Assembly: GCA_017989775.1 (NCBI GenBank)
Contig: JAGNPF010000048.1
Location: forward strand, 1 to 8,398
Length of the DNA stretch: 8,398 nt
Source: Flavobacterium sp.
GTDB lineage: Bacteria; Bacteroidota; Bacteroidia; Flavobacteriales; Flavobacteriaceae
Direction: 5' to 3'
Of this stretch, positions 1-5,484 are shown piece by piece (positions within the stretch are counted from its first letter, which is position 1; the number at the start of each line of letters is the position of its first letter). The position numbers and the translations under genes are program-made. The notes below the pieces were generated by a model, which did no database searches, was not told the origin of the DNA, and saw nothing but the letters and a program-made list of their open reading frames with translations.

Positions 1-86
1 GTCTAGGAACGTGTCTTACTTTTTTTCAAGCCAGAGACGATAAATCGCCGTCTTTACTCGTGTGCTTTTCTTTCGATTAGCGGGTG
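1..86 (-). other. probable leader of a stable-RNA (rRNA-like) transcript leaving the left edge
   Basis: Read on the minus strand, this stretch follows the innermost of three strong promoters. It has no convincing reading frame. It contains a small hairpin: AGACG at 35-39 pairs with CGTCT at 49-53, with an alternative inner CGAT/ATCG pairing at 38-47. It ends in GTTCCTAGAC (complement of 1-10). From memory, flavobacterial and Bacteroides 16S leaders carry a GTTCnTTGAC-like element ahead of the mature rRNA, which this resembles. The rRNA itself is not in the window, so the assignment is inference. A tRNA operon is the main alternative. Confidence 0.4.
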
Positions 87-117
87 CAAAAGTAGCAACT
101 CTTTTTTAATCCGGCAA
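87..117 (-). promoter_or_regulatory. promoter P-A (innermost of three), Bacteroidetes type
   Basis: On the minus strand: TTG (complement of 115-117), a 20-base spacer, then TACTTTTG (complement of 87-94), continuing directly into CACCCGC. This matches the Bacteroidetes sigma factor consensus TTG/TAnnTTTG. The region upstream (118-150) is almost pure A on the template read leftward and could serve as an UP-like element. The predicted transcription start is near 80, reading out of the left edge. Confidence 0.65.
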
Positions 118-211
118 GCTTTTTTTGAAGTTTTTTTTTCGAAAATTTCTTTTCGCTGTTTTCTTCTTTTTCTCGCCATCTTTTCAAGGAACGTCGCTCA
201 ATTGCGGGGTG

Positions 212-242
212 CAAATGTAACATCCGTTTTCGAATCTCGCAA
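212..242 (-). promoter_or_regulatory. promoter P-B (middle of three), Bacteroidetes type
   Basis: On the minus strand: TTG (complement of 240-242), a 20-base spacer, TACATTTG (complement of 212-219), then CACCCCGC. An A-rich tract lies just upstream, with AAAAAAG blocks in the complement of 243-262. It has the same spacing and tail as the units on either side, which supports a shared function. Confidence 0.65.
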
Positions 243-333
243 ACTTTTTTGAACCTTTTTTGAAAATAAATTTTCAACTTCAATTCTTGTCGGTTTGCCA
301 GGATTTCTATGAACTTCTGCGTTGTTGCGGGTG

Positions 334-363
334 CAAAAGTAGTGAGTGTTTTCGATTAAACAA
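334..363 (-). promoter_or_regulatory. promoter P-C (outermost of three), Bacteroidetes type
   Basis: On the minus strand: TTG (complement of 361-363), a 19-base spacer, TACTTTTG (complement of 334-341), then CACCCGC. Upstream A-rich blocks lie in the complement of 376-398. It is the most distal start of the array and would give the longest leader. Confidence 0.65.
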
Positions 364-694
364 TGGCTTTCTCAATCTTTTTTGAAAGTATTTTTTAAAT
401 ATCTGGTTTGTCGTGTTTTACAAACCAAAGTTTTTGCGAGGTTGCGAATTCAACAGGACGTTTTGGGGATTCGGATAGCGTTTGGGCGCACTCGAGACAG
501 ATTCCATCACGAATTTACACTCATTCAACAAAGCGAAAGCAACGATTTTTTAAGGATTTTATGCGCGCAAATAGTTTGCTGAATACTGATTTTACGGATT
601 CACGCAGATTATCAAACCAAAATCCGCTTCTCTTAATAGTATCACCAAACATCTTTGTACATATATATAAGAGAAATGTCATTGCAAAGACGAA
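343..694. other. non-coding spacer with one hairpin and degenerate repeat-like text
   Basis: No reading frame here looks like a real protein. A perfect 8-bp inverted repeat, TGGTTTGT (404-411) and ACAAACCA (420-427), encloses an 8-base loop and is followed on the plus strand by five T (431-435); it may be a weak plus-strand terminator or a decayed structure. Around 595-612 the text ACGGATTCACGCAGATT resembles intergenic repeats I recall from Bacteroidetes genomes, but only one degenerate copy is present. Otherwise I see nothing. Confidence 0.45.
650..657 (+). promoter_or_regulatory. possible -7 element for the plus-strand RNA
   Basis: CATCTTTG differs from the TAnnTTTG consensus at one position and is followed by TAC, as in many flavobacterial starts. 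There is no good TTG 19-21 bases upstream, only TTC at 628-630. A start near 663 would place the structured RNA about 30 bases into the transcript. The support is weak, from position and one motif only. Confidence 0.3.
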
Positions 695-777
695 TGCCCT
701 AGCCCTGATGGTAGCGACATCCTCTTGTGCCGGCGTTCGGCGCAAGAGATATAGCGGACAGCAGGAAAGAGCTCCTG
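695..777 (+). ncRNA. structured RNA resembling the Flavo-1 family
   Basis: The segment runs GCCCTAGCCCTGATGG, then AGCGACATCC, a long hairpin, and ATAGCGGACAGCAGGA ending near GAGCTCC. The hairpin is an 11-bp stem (722-732 with 738-748, one G-U pair) closed by the loop GCGTT, with AT/AT pairing below a bulged C. The outer arm CCTG (704-707) can pair with CAGG (762-765). I recall a widespread flavobacterial element with CCCCG and CGGG at those places; if so, CCTG/CAGG is a compensatory change that supports structure. A second CCTG (774-777) competes for the same CAGG. The name Flavo-1 is from memory of published Bacteroidetes RNA motifs and needs a covariance-model check. It ends about eight bases before the permease stop codon, in the antisense direction. 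Confidence 0.6.
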
Positions 778-784
778 AAAAAAA

Positions 785-2020
785 CTAATCGAAACGGATG
801 GCTTTGACCGGAGATATTTTGGTTATTATATAGGAAGGAATCAACAGCACCAGGAAACAAACGGTAACCGTGAGCAAATTCAACAACAGGATATATCCCC
901 AATTAAGATACACTGGTGCTTGGTTGACATAATAATTCTCGGGGTTGAGTTGGATGATTCCAAAATACTGTTGGATTAACAATAACGAAATTCCGATTAG
1001 GTTGCCCCAAAACAATCCTCTTACTATAAGATAAAGGGCGTTGTAGAGAAATGTTTTTCGGACTGACCAGTTGCTCGCCCCTAGCGCTTTTAGTATCCCT
1101 ATCATTTGGGTGCGTTCGAGAATGAGTACCAATAACGCCACAACCATATTGATGGTGGCCACAAGAATCATTACTCCCAATATGATTACGATATTGAAAT
1201 CGAAGAGTTTGAGCCACTCGAAAATGTAACTGTATTTCTCCACGATGGTTTGGGTGTCTTGCGTGGAGGTGGTTTGTTCATAGACTTTTTCGCCTATTGC
1301 CTCGATATTATTGAAATCATTGACAAAAACTTCGAATGCCCCGACTTCATCTGGTTTCCATTTGTTCATTCGTTGAATGTGGCGGATGTCTCCTATTATA
1401 TAGGTAGCGTCGAATTCCTGGAATCCCGAATCGAAAAGTCCCGTGATTTTGAATCTTCGACTATTGGGCAATTGATTTTGATCTTCTTTAATGAAAAAAG
1501 TGTTGAAAGAGTCGCCAACTTTCAGGTTTAGCCTGTTGGCCAAAAACCGGGAAATCACGACTTCATTATTGAGACCTTTTGAAAAATCGGGCAATCTGCC
1601 GGAAACGATGTACTCCTTTATATTATTCCATTGGTAATCGGTTCCGACTCCTTTGAGGATGATTCCCTCGAAAGCGGTTTCGGTTCTGATGATTCCTGCC
1701 TTGCTGGCTATGGCCTGAATATGGGTAACTTCGGGAACGGAATTGAATTTTGGATAAAAATTCTGTTTTTTGGAAATAGGAACCAAAGTTACTTCGGATT
1801 GATTGTTGTCGTAGTTGGAAATAATCACGTGTCCGTTGAAAGCGGAAACTTTGTCCCTAATTTTTTGTTGCAGTCCAATTCCGGTGGCTACCGACACAAT
1901 CATCATGACCATTCCGATGGCAATGGCGGAAATGGCAATTTTTATGATGGGTGCGGATATGCTGCTCTTGAAATGTTTGGCAGTAATGAGTCGTTTGGCT
2001 ATGAAATATTCTAAATTCAA
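785..2020 (-). CDS. ABC transporter permease, LolC/LolE (FtsX-like) family
   Basis: A 411-residue inner-membrane protein with the layout of the LolC/LolE group, which extracts lipoproteins from the inner membrane. TM1 lies at about 24-50. A large periplasmic MacB-type domain (about 51-270) follows, then the FtsX domain with TM2 at about 275-299, TM3 at about 327-351 and TM4 at about 373-398. GILKALGAS at 308-316, just after TM2, is the typical cytoplasmic coupling segment that contacts the ATPase. The length is normal for the family. No ATPase gene is adjacent, so its partner must be encoded elsewhere. The start is TTG: an in-frame TAA lies seven codons upstream, no ATG lies between, and the first internal Met is already inside TM1. 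The substrate is inferred from the family; a different envelope substrate remains possible. No terminator hairpin is visible after the TAG stop, only a run of seven T. Confidence 0.9.
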   Translation of the reverse strand: MNLEYFIAKRLITAKHFKSSISAPIIKIAISAIAIGMVMMIVSVATGIGLQQKIRDKVSAFNGHVIISNYDNNQSEVTLVPISKKQNFYPKFNSVPEVTHIQAIASKAGIIRTETAFEGIILKGVGTDYQWNNIKEYIVSGRLPDFSKGLNNEVVISRFLANRLNLKVGDSFNTFFIKEDQNQLPNSRRFKITGLFDSGFQEFDATYIIGDIRHIQRMNKWKPDEVGAFEVFVNDFNNIEAIGEKVYEQTTSTQDTQTIVEKYSYIFEWLKLFDFNIVIILGVMILVATINMVVALLVLILERTQMIGILKALGASNWSVRKTFLYNALYLIVRGLFWGNLIGISLLLIQQYFGIIQLNPENYYVNQAPVYLNWGYILLLNLLTVTVCFLVLLIPSYIITKISPVKAIRFD

Positions 2021-2047
2021 TTTGGTATGGATTTGCTTCTCTTATGC

Positions 2048-2077
2048 CAAAAGTACAGTTTAAAGACTAATTCGTAA
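2048..2077 (-). promoter_or_regulatory. promoter of the permease gene
   Basis: On the minus strand TACTTTTG (complement of 2048-2055) is preceded, after 19 bases, by TTA (complement of 2075-2077), one mismatch from the TTG box. The predicted start near 2042 gives a leader of only about 20 bases before the TTG initiation codon, so the permease can be transcribed apart from the upstream cysteine-cluster gene. Confidence 0.5.
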
Positions 2078-2097
2078 TTATCAATTGGTGAAAATTA

Positions 2098-2118
2098 ACA
2101 AAATTTGATTCTTCAAAT
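2098..2118 (-). terminator. weak AT-rich hairpin after the cysteine-cluster gene
   Basis: On the minus strand, four bases after the TAA stop, ATTTGA (complement of 2113-2118) and TCAAAT (complement of 2103-2108) form a 6-bp stem with an AGAA loop, followed by TTTG and further T-rich sequence. The stem has a single G-C pair, so it would be a poor intrinsic terminator. Confidence 0.3.
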
Positions 2119-2121
2119 GTA

Positions 2122-2616
2122 TTACAAAGGCATTTTTTTCTTCATTTCTTCGACAATATTGAAAGCTGCTGGACAAATTGCCACGTTCTTCAATGTCAAA
2201 TCCGAAATCTGCTGAAACTTCTTTCTGTCGGTATGTGGAAATTCGCGACAGGCTTTTGGACGGACATCATAAATAAAACAAGCGTTGTCGCTGTCCAAAA
2301 AAGTACAAGGCACAGTTTGCAGCACATAATCCTTGTCTTCGTCAATGCGCAAATATTGGTCAATAAATTGCTGTGGTTTTTGACGCAAATGTTTCGAAAT
2401 ACGTTCAATATCGGCAGAAGTGAATAATGGCCCCGTGGTTTTGCAACAATTGGCACATTGCAAACAATCGGTTTTCTTGAATTCGGCATCGTGCAATTCC
2501 TGCATTATGTAATCCAAATTCTTGGGTTGCTTTTTTTTCAGCTTGTCGAAATACTTTTTGTTTTCGATATGCTTATCTTTGGCAAGTTTTCCTATTTCGT
2601 TTAAAGCTGGCTTCAA
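2122..2616 (-). CDS. YkgJ-type CxxCxxCC cysteine-cluster protein
   Basis: A 164-residue cytoplasmic protein with no signal peptide or membrane segment. It belongs to the family defined by the CxxCxxCC motif, seen here as C51-L-Q-C54-A-N-C57-C58. Further cysteines at 104, 113, 123 and 148 sit in family-typical positions: PC before a strand, an ACFIYDVRPKACREFP block, and ICPAA near the C-terminus. These eight cysteines are thought to bind a metal, proposed as zinc or iron; no reaction is established for this family. The N-terminal 50 residues are Lys-rich and probably helical. The start is TTG, since TAA lies in frame four codons upstream with no ATG between. Its own promoter lies about 25 bases upstream, and it is divergent from the methyltransferase gene. 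The family call is firm; the function is unknown. Confidence 0.85.
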   Translation of the reverse strand: MKPALNEIGKLAKDKHIENKKYFDKLKKKQPKNLDYIMQELHDAEFKKTDCLQCANCCKTTGPLFTSADIERISKHLRQKPQQFIDQYLRIDEDKDYVLQTVPCTFLDSDNACFIYDVRPKACREFPHTDRKKFQQISDLTLKNVAICPAAFNIVEEMKKKMPL

Positions 2617-2640
2617 GTTTTCAATTTAAAGATGGAATCG

Positions 2641-2672
2641 CAAAAGTAAACAACTTCTTCATTAATAACTAA
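2641..2672 (-). promoter_or_regulatory. promoter of the cysteine-cluster gene
   Basis: On the minus strand TACTTTTG (complement of 2641-2648) is preceded after 21 bases by TTA (complement of 2670-2672). The -7 match is perfect; the -33 box has one mismatch and a long spacer. The predicted start is near 2634, giving a leader of roughly 20 bases before the TTG codon. Confidence 0.5.
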
Positions 2673-2683
2673 AAACTGGATGC

Positions 2684-2707
2684 GATTGCTTCGTTCCTCG
2701 CAATGAC
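2684..2707. repeat. short dispersed repeat with ATTGC/GCAAT arms
   Basis: ATTGC (2685-2689) and GCAAT (2700-2704) form inverted arms around TTCGTTCCTC. Read on the other strand it begins GTCATTGCGAGGAACGAAGC. I recall this text as a short, highly repeated intergenic element in Bacteroidetes and some other bacteria such as Rickettsia. Only one copy is in this window, so its repeat nature rests on memory. Its right end supplies an ATG at 2703 in frame with the methyltransferase. Confidence 0.5.
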
Positions 2708-2708
2708 T

Positions 2709-3413
2709 ATGAAAGACCTTTTCGGAAAAGCCATACTCGATTTTCAAACCAATAATTCTCCCGAGGATTTAATTACCGAAACTTCCATTTCCGAAGCCGA
2801 TGAAATGAGTGTTGCCTATCTTTTTCGAACTTATGACGAAATGCCGAAATTGGAACAAAAAGCGCTTCAATTGGCCAAAGGAAAGATTTTGGACGTCGGC
2901 TGTGGAGCCGGAAGCCACAGTTTGACTTTACAAAACGACCGTAATCTTGAGGTAACTTCGATTGATATTTCACCCAATGCCATTCAAGCTTGTGGACTTC
3001 GTGGTTTGAAAAACGCCAAAGTGCAAGACATAATGACTTTGGAAAACGAAAAATTCGACACCATTTTACTGCTAATGAATGGTACGGGAATTTTTGGAAC
3101 ACTAAAAGAAACCCCAAACTTTTTAAATAAACTAAAAAGTCTGCTTCATCCAAACGGACAGATTCTTATTGATTCCTCGGACATCATTTATATGTTTGAC
3201 CAAGATGAAGATGGCGCGTATGAAATCCCAGCTAATGGTTATTACGGCGAATTAACCTTTACGGTTTCCTATAAAAATGAAACGGAAGACCCTTTTCCGT
3301 GGCTATATCTTGATTACAACACTTTGCAAAATGCGGCTTTCGCCAATGGGTTGCAATGCGAATTGATTTTGGAAGGAGAGCATTTTGATTATTTGGCGAG
3401 GCTTTTTGTTTAG
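2709..3413 (+). CDS. class I SAM-dependent methyltransferase
   Basis: A 234-residue soluble protein with a Rossmann-type methyltransferase core. Motif I is ILDVGCGAGSHS (about 60-71), the glycine-rich loop that holds S-adenosylmethionine. Motif II ends in the acidic SID (Asp near 86), which would bind the ribose. The third strand carries FDTILLLMNGTGIFG (about 116-130), and LHPNGQILIDSSD (about 146-158) is the usual post-motif strand. The substrate cannot be told from sequence: it could be a small molecule, lipid or tRNA. I chose the ATG at 2709. An in-frame ATG two codons upstream (2703) is contributed by the dispersed repeat and would add only Met-Thr. It is the sole plus-strand gene, divergent from the cysteine-cluster gene and convergent with the aminotransferase. 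I see no clear plus-strand promoter in the 90 bases upstream, and no terminator of its own. Confidence 0.85.
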   Translation: MKDLFGKAILDFQTNNSPEDLITETSISEADEMSVAYLFRTYDEMPKLEQKALQLAKGKILDVGCGAGSHSLTLQNDRNLEVTSIDISPNAIQACGLRGLKNAKVQDIMTLENEKFDTILLLMNGTGIFGTLKETPNFLNKLKSLLHPNGQILIDSSDIIYMFDQDEDGAYEIPANGYYGELTFTVSYKNETEDPFPWLYLDYNTLQNAAFANGLQCELILEGEHFDYLARLFV

Positions 3414-3441
3414 AAATATAGAAAGAGAACAGAGAATATAG

Positions 3442-3469
3442 AAAAAAGATTGAAGACTAAACTTCAATC
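3442..3469 (-). terminator. intrinsic terminator of the aminotransferase gene, overlapping its stop codon
   Basis: On the minus strand GATTGAAG (complement of 3462-3469) and CTTCAATC (complement of 3448-3455) form a perfect 8-bp stem with a 6-base loop, followed by six T (complement of 3442-3447). The TAG stop codon (3457-3459) lies in the loop. The T-run faces only the leftward transcript, so the hairpin does not obviously serve the convergent methyltransferase. Confidence 0.7.
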
Positions 3470-4614
3470 AAATCTGTAGTCGCAATTATATCCTCCAAAG
3501 CTTTATACAAAATATCTAAATCTTCCTGCGAATTATAGGCATTTATGGAATAACGTATAAAATAATTGCCATTCAGGGGCATAACGGGAATTTCGATTTT
3601 ATATTTATTAAAAAGCAATTCTTTCAATGCCACAGGATTTGAAGTTTTTATGGGAACGCTTGCCATTTGAACCAAAAAATCTTCCGTGATTGGGCAAATA
3701 GGTTTCGTGTTGAGCAAATCGCAAAAACGTTGGTAATTGTCCAGAACGATATTTCTGCATTCCTTTGCTTTGGTTTTCCAATCATTTTCTTCGAGAAAAT
3801 CAATCACTTTTGGTGTACACAAGAAAGCCGAAATCTCTCTTGTGCCTTGAAATTCCTGATAATCCAAAAATTGGCTTTCGCCAGGAGCAACGCTTTCGTA
3901 ACCCCAGCCTACCACCAACGGATCGAGCATTTCCTGAAAACTCTTTTTTACATACAAAAAAGAACTCCCTTTGGGTGCCAACATCCATTTGTGCAGCGTT
4001 CCGGTATAAAAATCTGGGTTCAATTCCGTAATATCCAAATACATTTGACCCGTAACGTGCGCGCCGTCAATAATGGTAATCAATCCCAATTCACGAGCTT
4101 TGTCACAAATTTCTTTTACTGGAAAAATCAATGCCGTGGCACTTGAAATTTGGTTCAGGAAAATAATTTTGGTTTTTGAAGAGTATCCGCTCCAGAATTC
4201 TTCCAAAATTTGTTCTTTGGAAACTACCGGAAGTGATATGTTTTGGCGAATGTATTTGGCTCTCGATTTTTTGCAATAGAAATTCCAGGTTCTGTCCATT
4301 GCGCCATATTCATGATTGGTCGAGAGAATTTCATCGCCTTCTTTCAAATCCAAACTGCGCATAATCGTGTTGACGGCAAAAGTGGGATTGGGCGTGAAAA
4401 AGAAATCATTGGTATTGCAACCAATGTATTTTGCCAATCTTTCTTTGGCAACTTTCAAATATTCCGCCTGTCTTTTTAGAATGAAATAAACGGGTTCGTT
4501 TTCCAATTCCAATTGTAACCGTTGGTATTCTTCAAAAATCGGTTTTGGACAAGCGCCAAAAGAACCGTGATTTAAAAAAGTGATGCTTTTATCTAGAAGG
4601 AATTGGGATTTCAT
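3457..4614 (-). CDS. PLP-dependent aminotransferase class V-fold enzyme, isopenicillin-N-epimerase-like
   Basis: A 385-residue fold-type I PLP enzyme. The N-terminal LNHGSFGACP (about 14-23) is the signature of the isopenicillin-N epimerase/cysteine-desulfurase-like branch. IIDGAH (about 181-186) carries the Asp (183) that pairs with the pyridine nitrogen and a His that stacks near PLP. LHKW (about 207-210) carries the Schiff-base Lys 209. FQGTRE (about 255-260) and an Arg in FIRYSINAYN (near 354) are typical of the substrate-carboxylate side. The length is normal. The start is the ATG at 4614: a longer frame to a TTG at 4650 would begin inside the upstream gene's terminator stem. No beta-lactam genes are nearby, so true epimerase activity is unlikely; related proteins act as transaminases, C-S lyases or desulfurases. 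Family firm, substrate unknown. Confidence 0.85.
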   Translation of the reverse strand: MKSQFLLDKSITFLNHGSFGACPKPIFEEYQRLQLELENEPVYFILKRQAEYLKVAKERLAKYIGCNTNDFFFTPNPTFAVNTIMRSLDLKEGDEILSTNHEYGAMDRTWNFYCKKSRAKYIRQNISLPVVSKEQILEEFWSGYSSKTKIIFLNQISSATALIFPVKEICDKARELGLITIIDGAHVTGQMYLDITELNPDFYTGTLHKWMLAPKGSSFLYVKKSFQEMLDPLVVGWGYESVAPGESQFLDYQEFQGTREISAFLCTPKVIDFLEENDWKTKAKECRNIVLDNYQRFCDLLNTKPICPITEDFLVQMASVPIKTSNPVALKELLFNKYKIEIPVMPLNGNYFIRYSINAYNSQEDLDILYKALEDIIATTDLIEV

Positions 4615-4638
4615 TTGAAATTGATTTTTTGTAAATAT

Positions 4639-4663
4639 AAAAAATCCCAAACAATGTTTGGGA
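4639..4663 (-). terminator. intrinsic terminator after the DUF2059-TonB gene
   Basis: On the minus strand TCCCAAAC (complement of 4656-4663) and GTTTGGGA (complement of 4645-4652) form a perfect 8-bp stem with an ATT loop, followed by six T (complement of 4639-4644). It stands six bases past the TAA stop. It separates this gene from the aminotransferase, whose ATG is 24 bases further on. Confidence 0.85.
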
Positions 4664-4669
4664 AAATTA

Positions 4670-5422
4670 TTATTTAGACTCTATTGAGATTGGCAAACTA
4701 TATGTACATCTTACTTTTTTTCCGCCTTGTTCTCCCGGCAACCATTTTGGAGATAATTTCAAAACTCGAATTGCTTCTTTTCCTGTTCCATAACCAATAT
4801 CCCTCAAAACTTTTATATCTGTTAAACTTCCATCTTTTTCAATTACAAAGGTCACATAGATTTTTCCTTTTAAACCAGCAGATTTTGGAGTATTGTAATT
4901 TTTTCCAATAAATTTATAAAACTCATCCACTCCACCTGGAAATTCGGGTTTGACTTCAATTCCAGCCGTATTATAAACAGTATCATCTGAATCATTAATA
5001 GTGTCTTGCGAAGAAATATTACCTTTGTATTTAGCCATTAAGGCTTGCAATTCCATACCCCATTCTTGCCCGACCTTCAAAGATTTTTGTCCAAGTTCAC
5101 CCGCTTTTTCATTCATTTTTTTCCCTACAGGACTTTCATAAAATGCAATCATTGCTTTCACGTCTTCGGGTGTATAAATTTGCATATAAACATCGGCCAT
5201 CTTATTGTGTAAACTTGGTAAAGAAGCGTCAAATTCTTTTGAAAAACTTTCTCTATTAGCTTCAGGTATCATGTTCAAAATTTGAGGTTTTACAACTTTC
5301 ATTTGTGCATCTGCACCACTAATGGAAATCAATTTCAAAACATCTGCCTTAAAATCAGCTCCTTGAGCCATACCAATTTGAACTATTAATAAGAATGCAA
5401 TAGATTGAAATACTTTTTTCAT
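4670..5422 (-). CDS. secreted DUF2059 protein with TonB C-terminal domain
   Basis: A 250-residue protein. A signal peptide (1-20, starting MKKVF and ending MAQ, typical of flavobacteria) sends it to the periplasm. Residues of about 24-132 match DUF2059, seen in YTPEDVKAMIAFYESPVGKKM at about 83-103. A short Ser/Asp/Thr-rich linker (about 133-157) follows. The TonB C-terminal fold (about 158-248) is marked by EFPGG at 160-164, GKIYVTFVIEKDGSLTDIKV and KWLPGEQGGKKV, the usual Bacteroidetes form. Canonical TonB is anchored in the inner membrane and has a Pro-rich spacer; this protein has neither, so an energy-transducing role is doubtful. It could bind outer-membrane or peptidoglycan partners. 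The start is the ATG at 5422, which begins the signal peptide; the TTG at 5452 only adds a charged tail. It ends in tandem TAA TAA. Its promoter lies in the 3' end of queE. Confidence 0.85.
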   Translation of the reverse strand: MKKVFQSIAFLLIVQIGMAQGADFKADVLKLISISGADAQMKVVKPQILNMIPEANRESFSKEFDASLPSLHNKMADVYMQIYTPEDVKAMIAFYESPVGKKMNEKAGELGQKSLKVGQEWGMELQALMAKYKGNISSQDTINDSDDTVYNTAGIEVKPEFPGGVDEFYKFIGKNYNTPKSAGLKGKIYVTFVIEKDGSLTDIKVLRDIGYGTGKEAIRVLKLSPKWLPGEQGGKKVRCTYSLPISIESK

Positions 5423-5454
5423 TTTGTTTGTTGTTTTTTTAAGAATTTTCAACG

Positions 5455-5484
5455 TGAAGGTACAATTATTTATGGTATATTCAA
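5455..5484 (-). promoter_or_regulatory. possible promoter of the DUF2059-TonB gene
   Basis: On the minus strand TTG (complement of 5482-5484) is followed after 19 bases by TACCTTCA (complement of 5455-5462), which has a perfect -33 box and spacing but two mismatches at the end of the -7 element. The -33 box lies within the last codons of queE. It would let this gene be expressed separately from queE, though read-through from queE is also likely because no terminator lies between them. Confidence 0.4.

Larger units (their letters stand above)
1..395 (-). repeat. three tandem, diverged promoter units of about 123 bp
   Basis: The promoter core recurs with its -7 element at 87-94, 212-219 and 334-341, a period of 125 and 122 bases. 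On the minus strand each unit has an A-rich block with AAAAAA runs upstream of the -33 box, a TTG, 19-20 bases, TACnTTTG-type -7 element and a GCACCC(C)GC tail. Each is followed by a GTTCnTnGA element (complement of 1-10, 183-192 and 305-314). The rest of each unit has diverged. The array looks like old tandem duplication, or selection for several promoters in series. Confidence 0.6.

Noticed and set aside
77..283. Minus-strand open frame of 68 codons, Lys-rich
   Set aside because: It runs through two promoter units and their A-tracts; the Lys content simply reflects AAA/AAG runs.
722..748. 11-bp hairpin read as an intrinsic terminator
   Set aside because: No T-run follows it on either strand, and it is the central stem of the structured RNA. 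The T7 on the minus strand precedes the hairpin instead of following it.
408..788. Plus-strand open frame of 126 codons
   Set aside because: It covers the non-coding spacer, the structured RNA and the permease stop codon. Composition is not protein-like, and the C-terminal part is just a translation of the RNA element, a common artefact in flavobacterial annotation.
521..902. Minus-strand open frames overlapping the RNA region and permease end
   Set aside because: They have no recognisable domain and lie antisense to the RNA or in another frame of the permease gene.
3667..4479. Several plus-strand open frames across the aminotransferase gene
   Set aside because: They are antisense shadows of a well-supported gene, with no family features.
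4615..4650. Longer aminotransferase start at TTG 4650
   Set aside because: It begins inside the terminator stem of the upstream gene and adds 12 residues before the conserved N-terminus; the ATG at 4614 is better.
5423..5452. Longer DUF2059-TonB start at TTG 5452
   Set aside because: It would place ten Lys-rich residues before a normal signal peptide and overlaps the predicted transcription start region.
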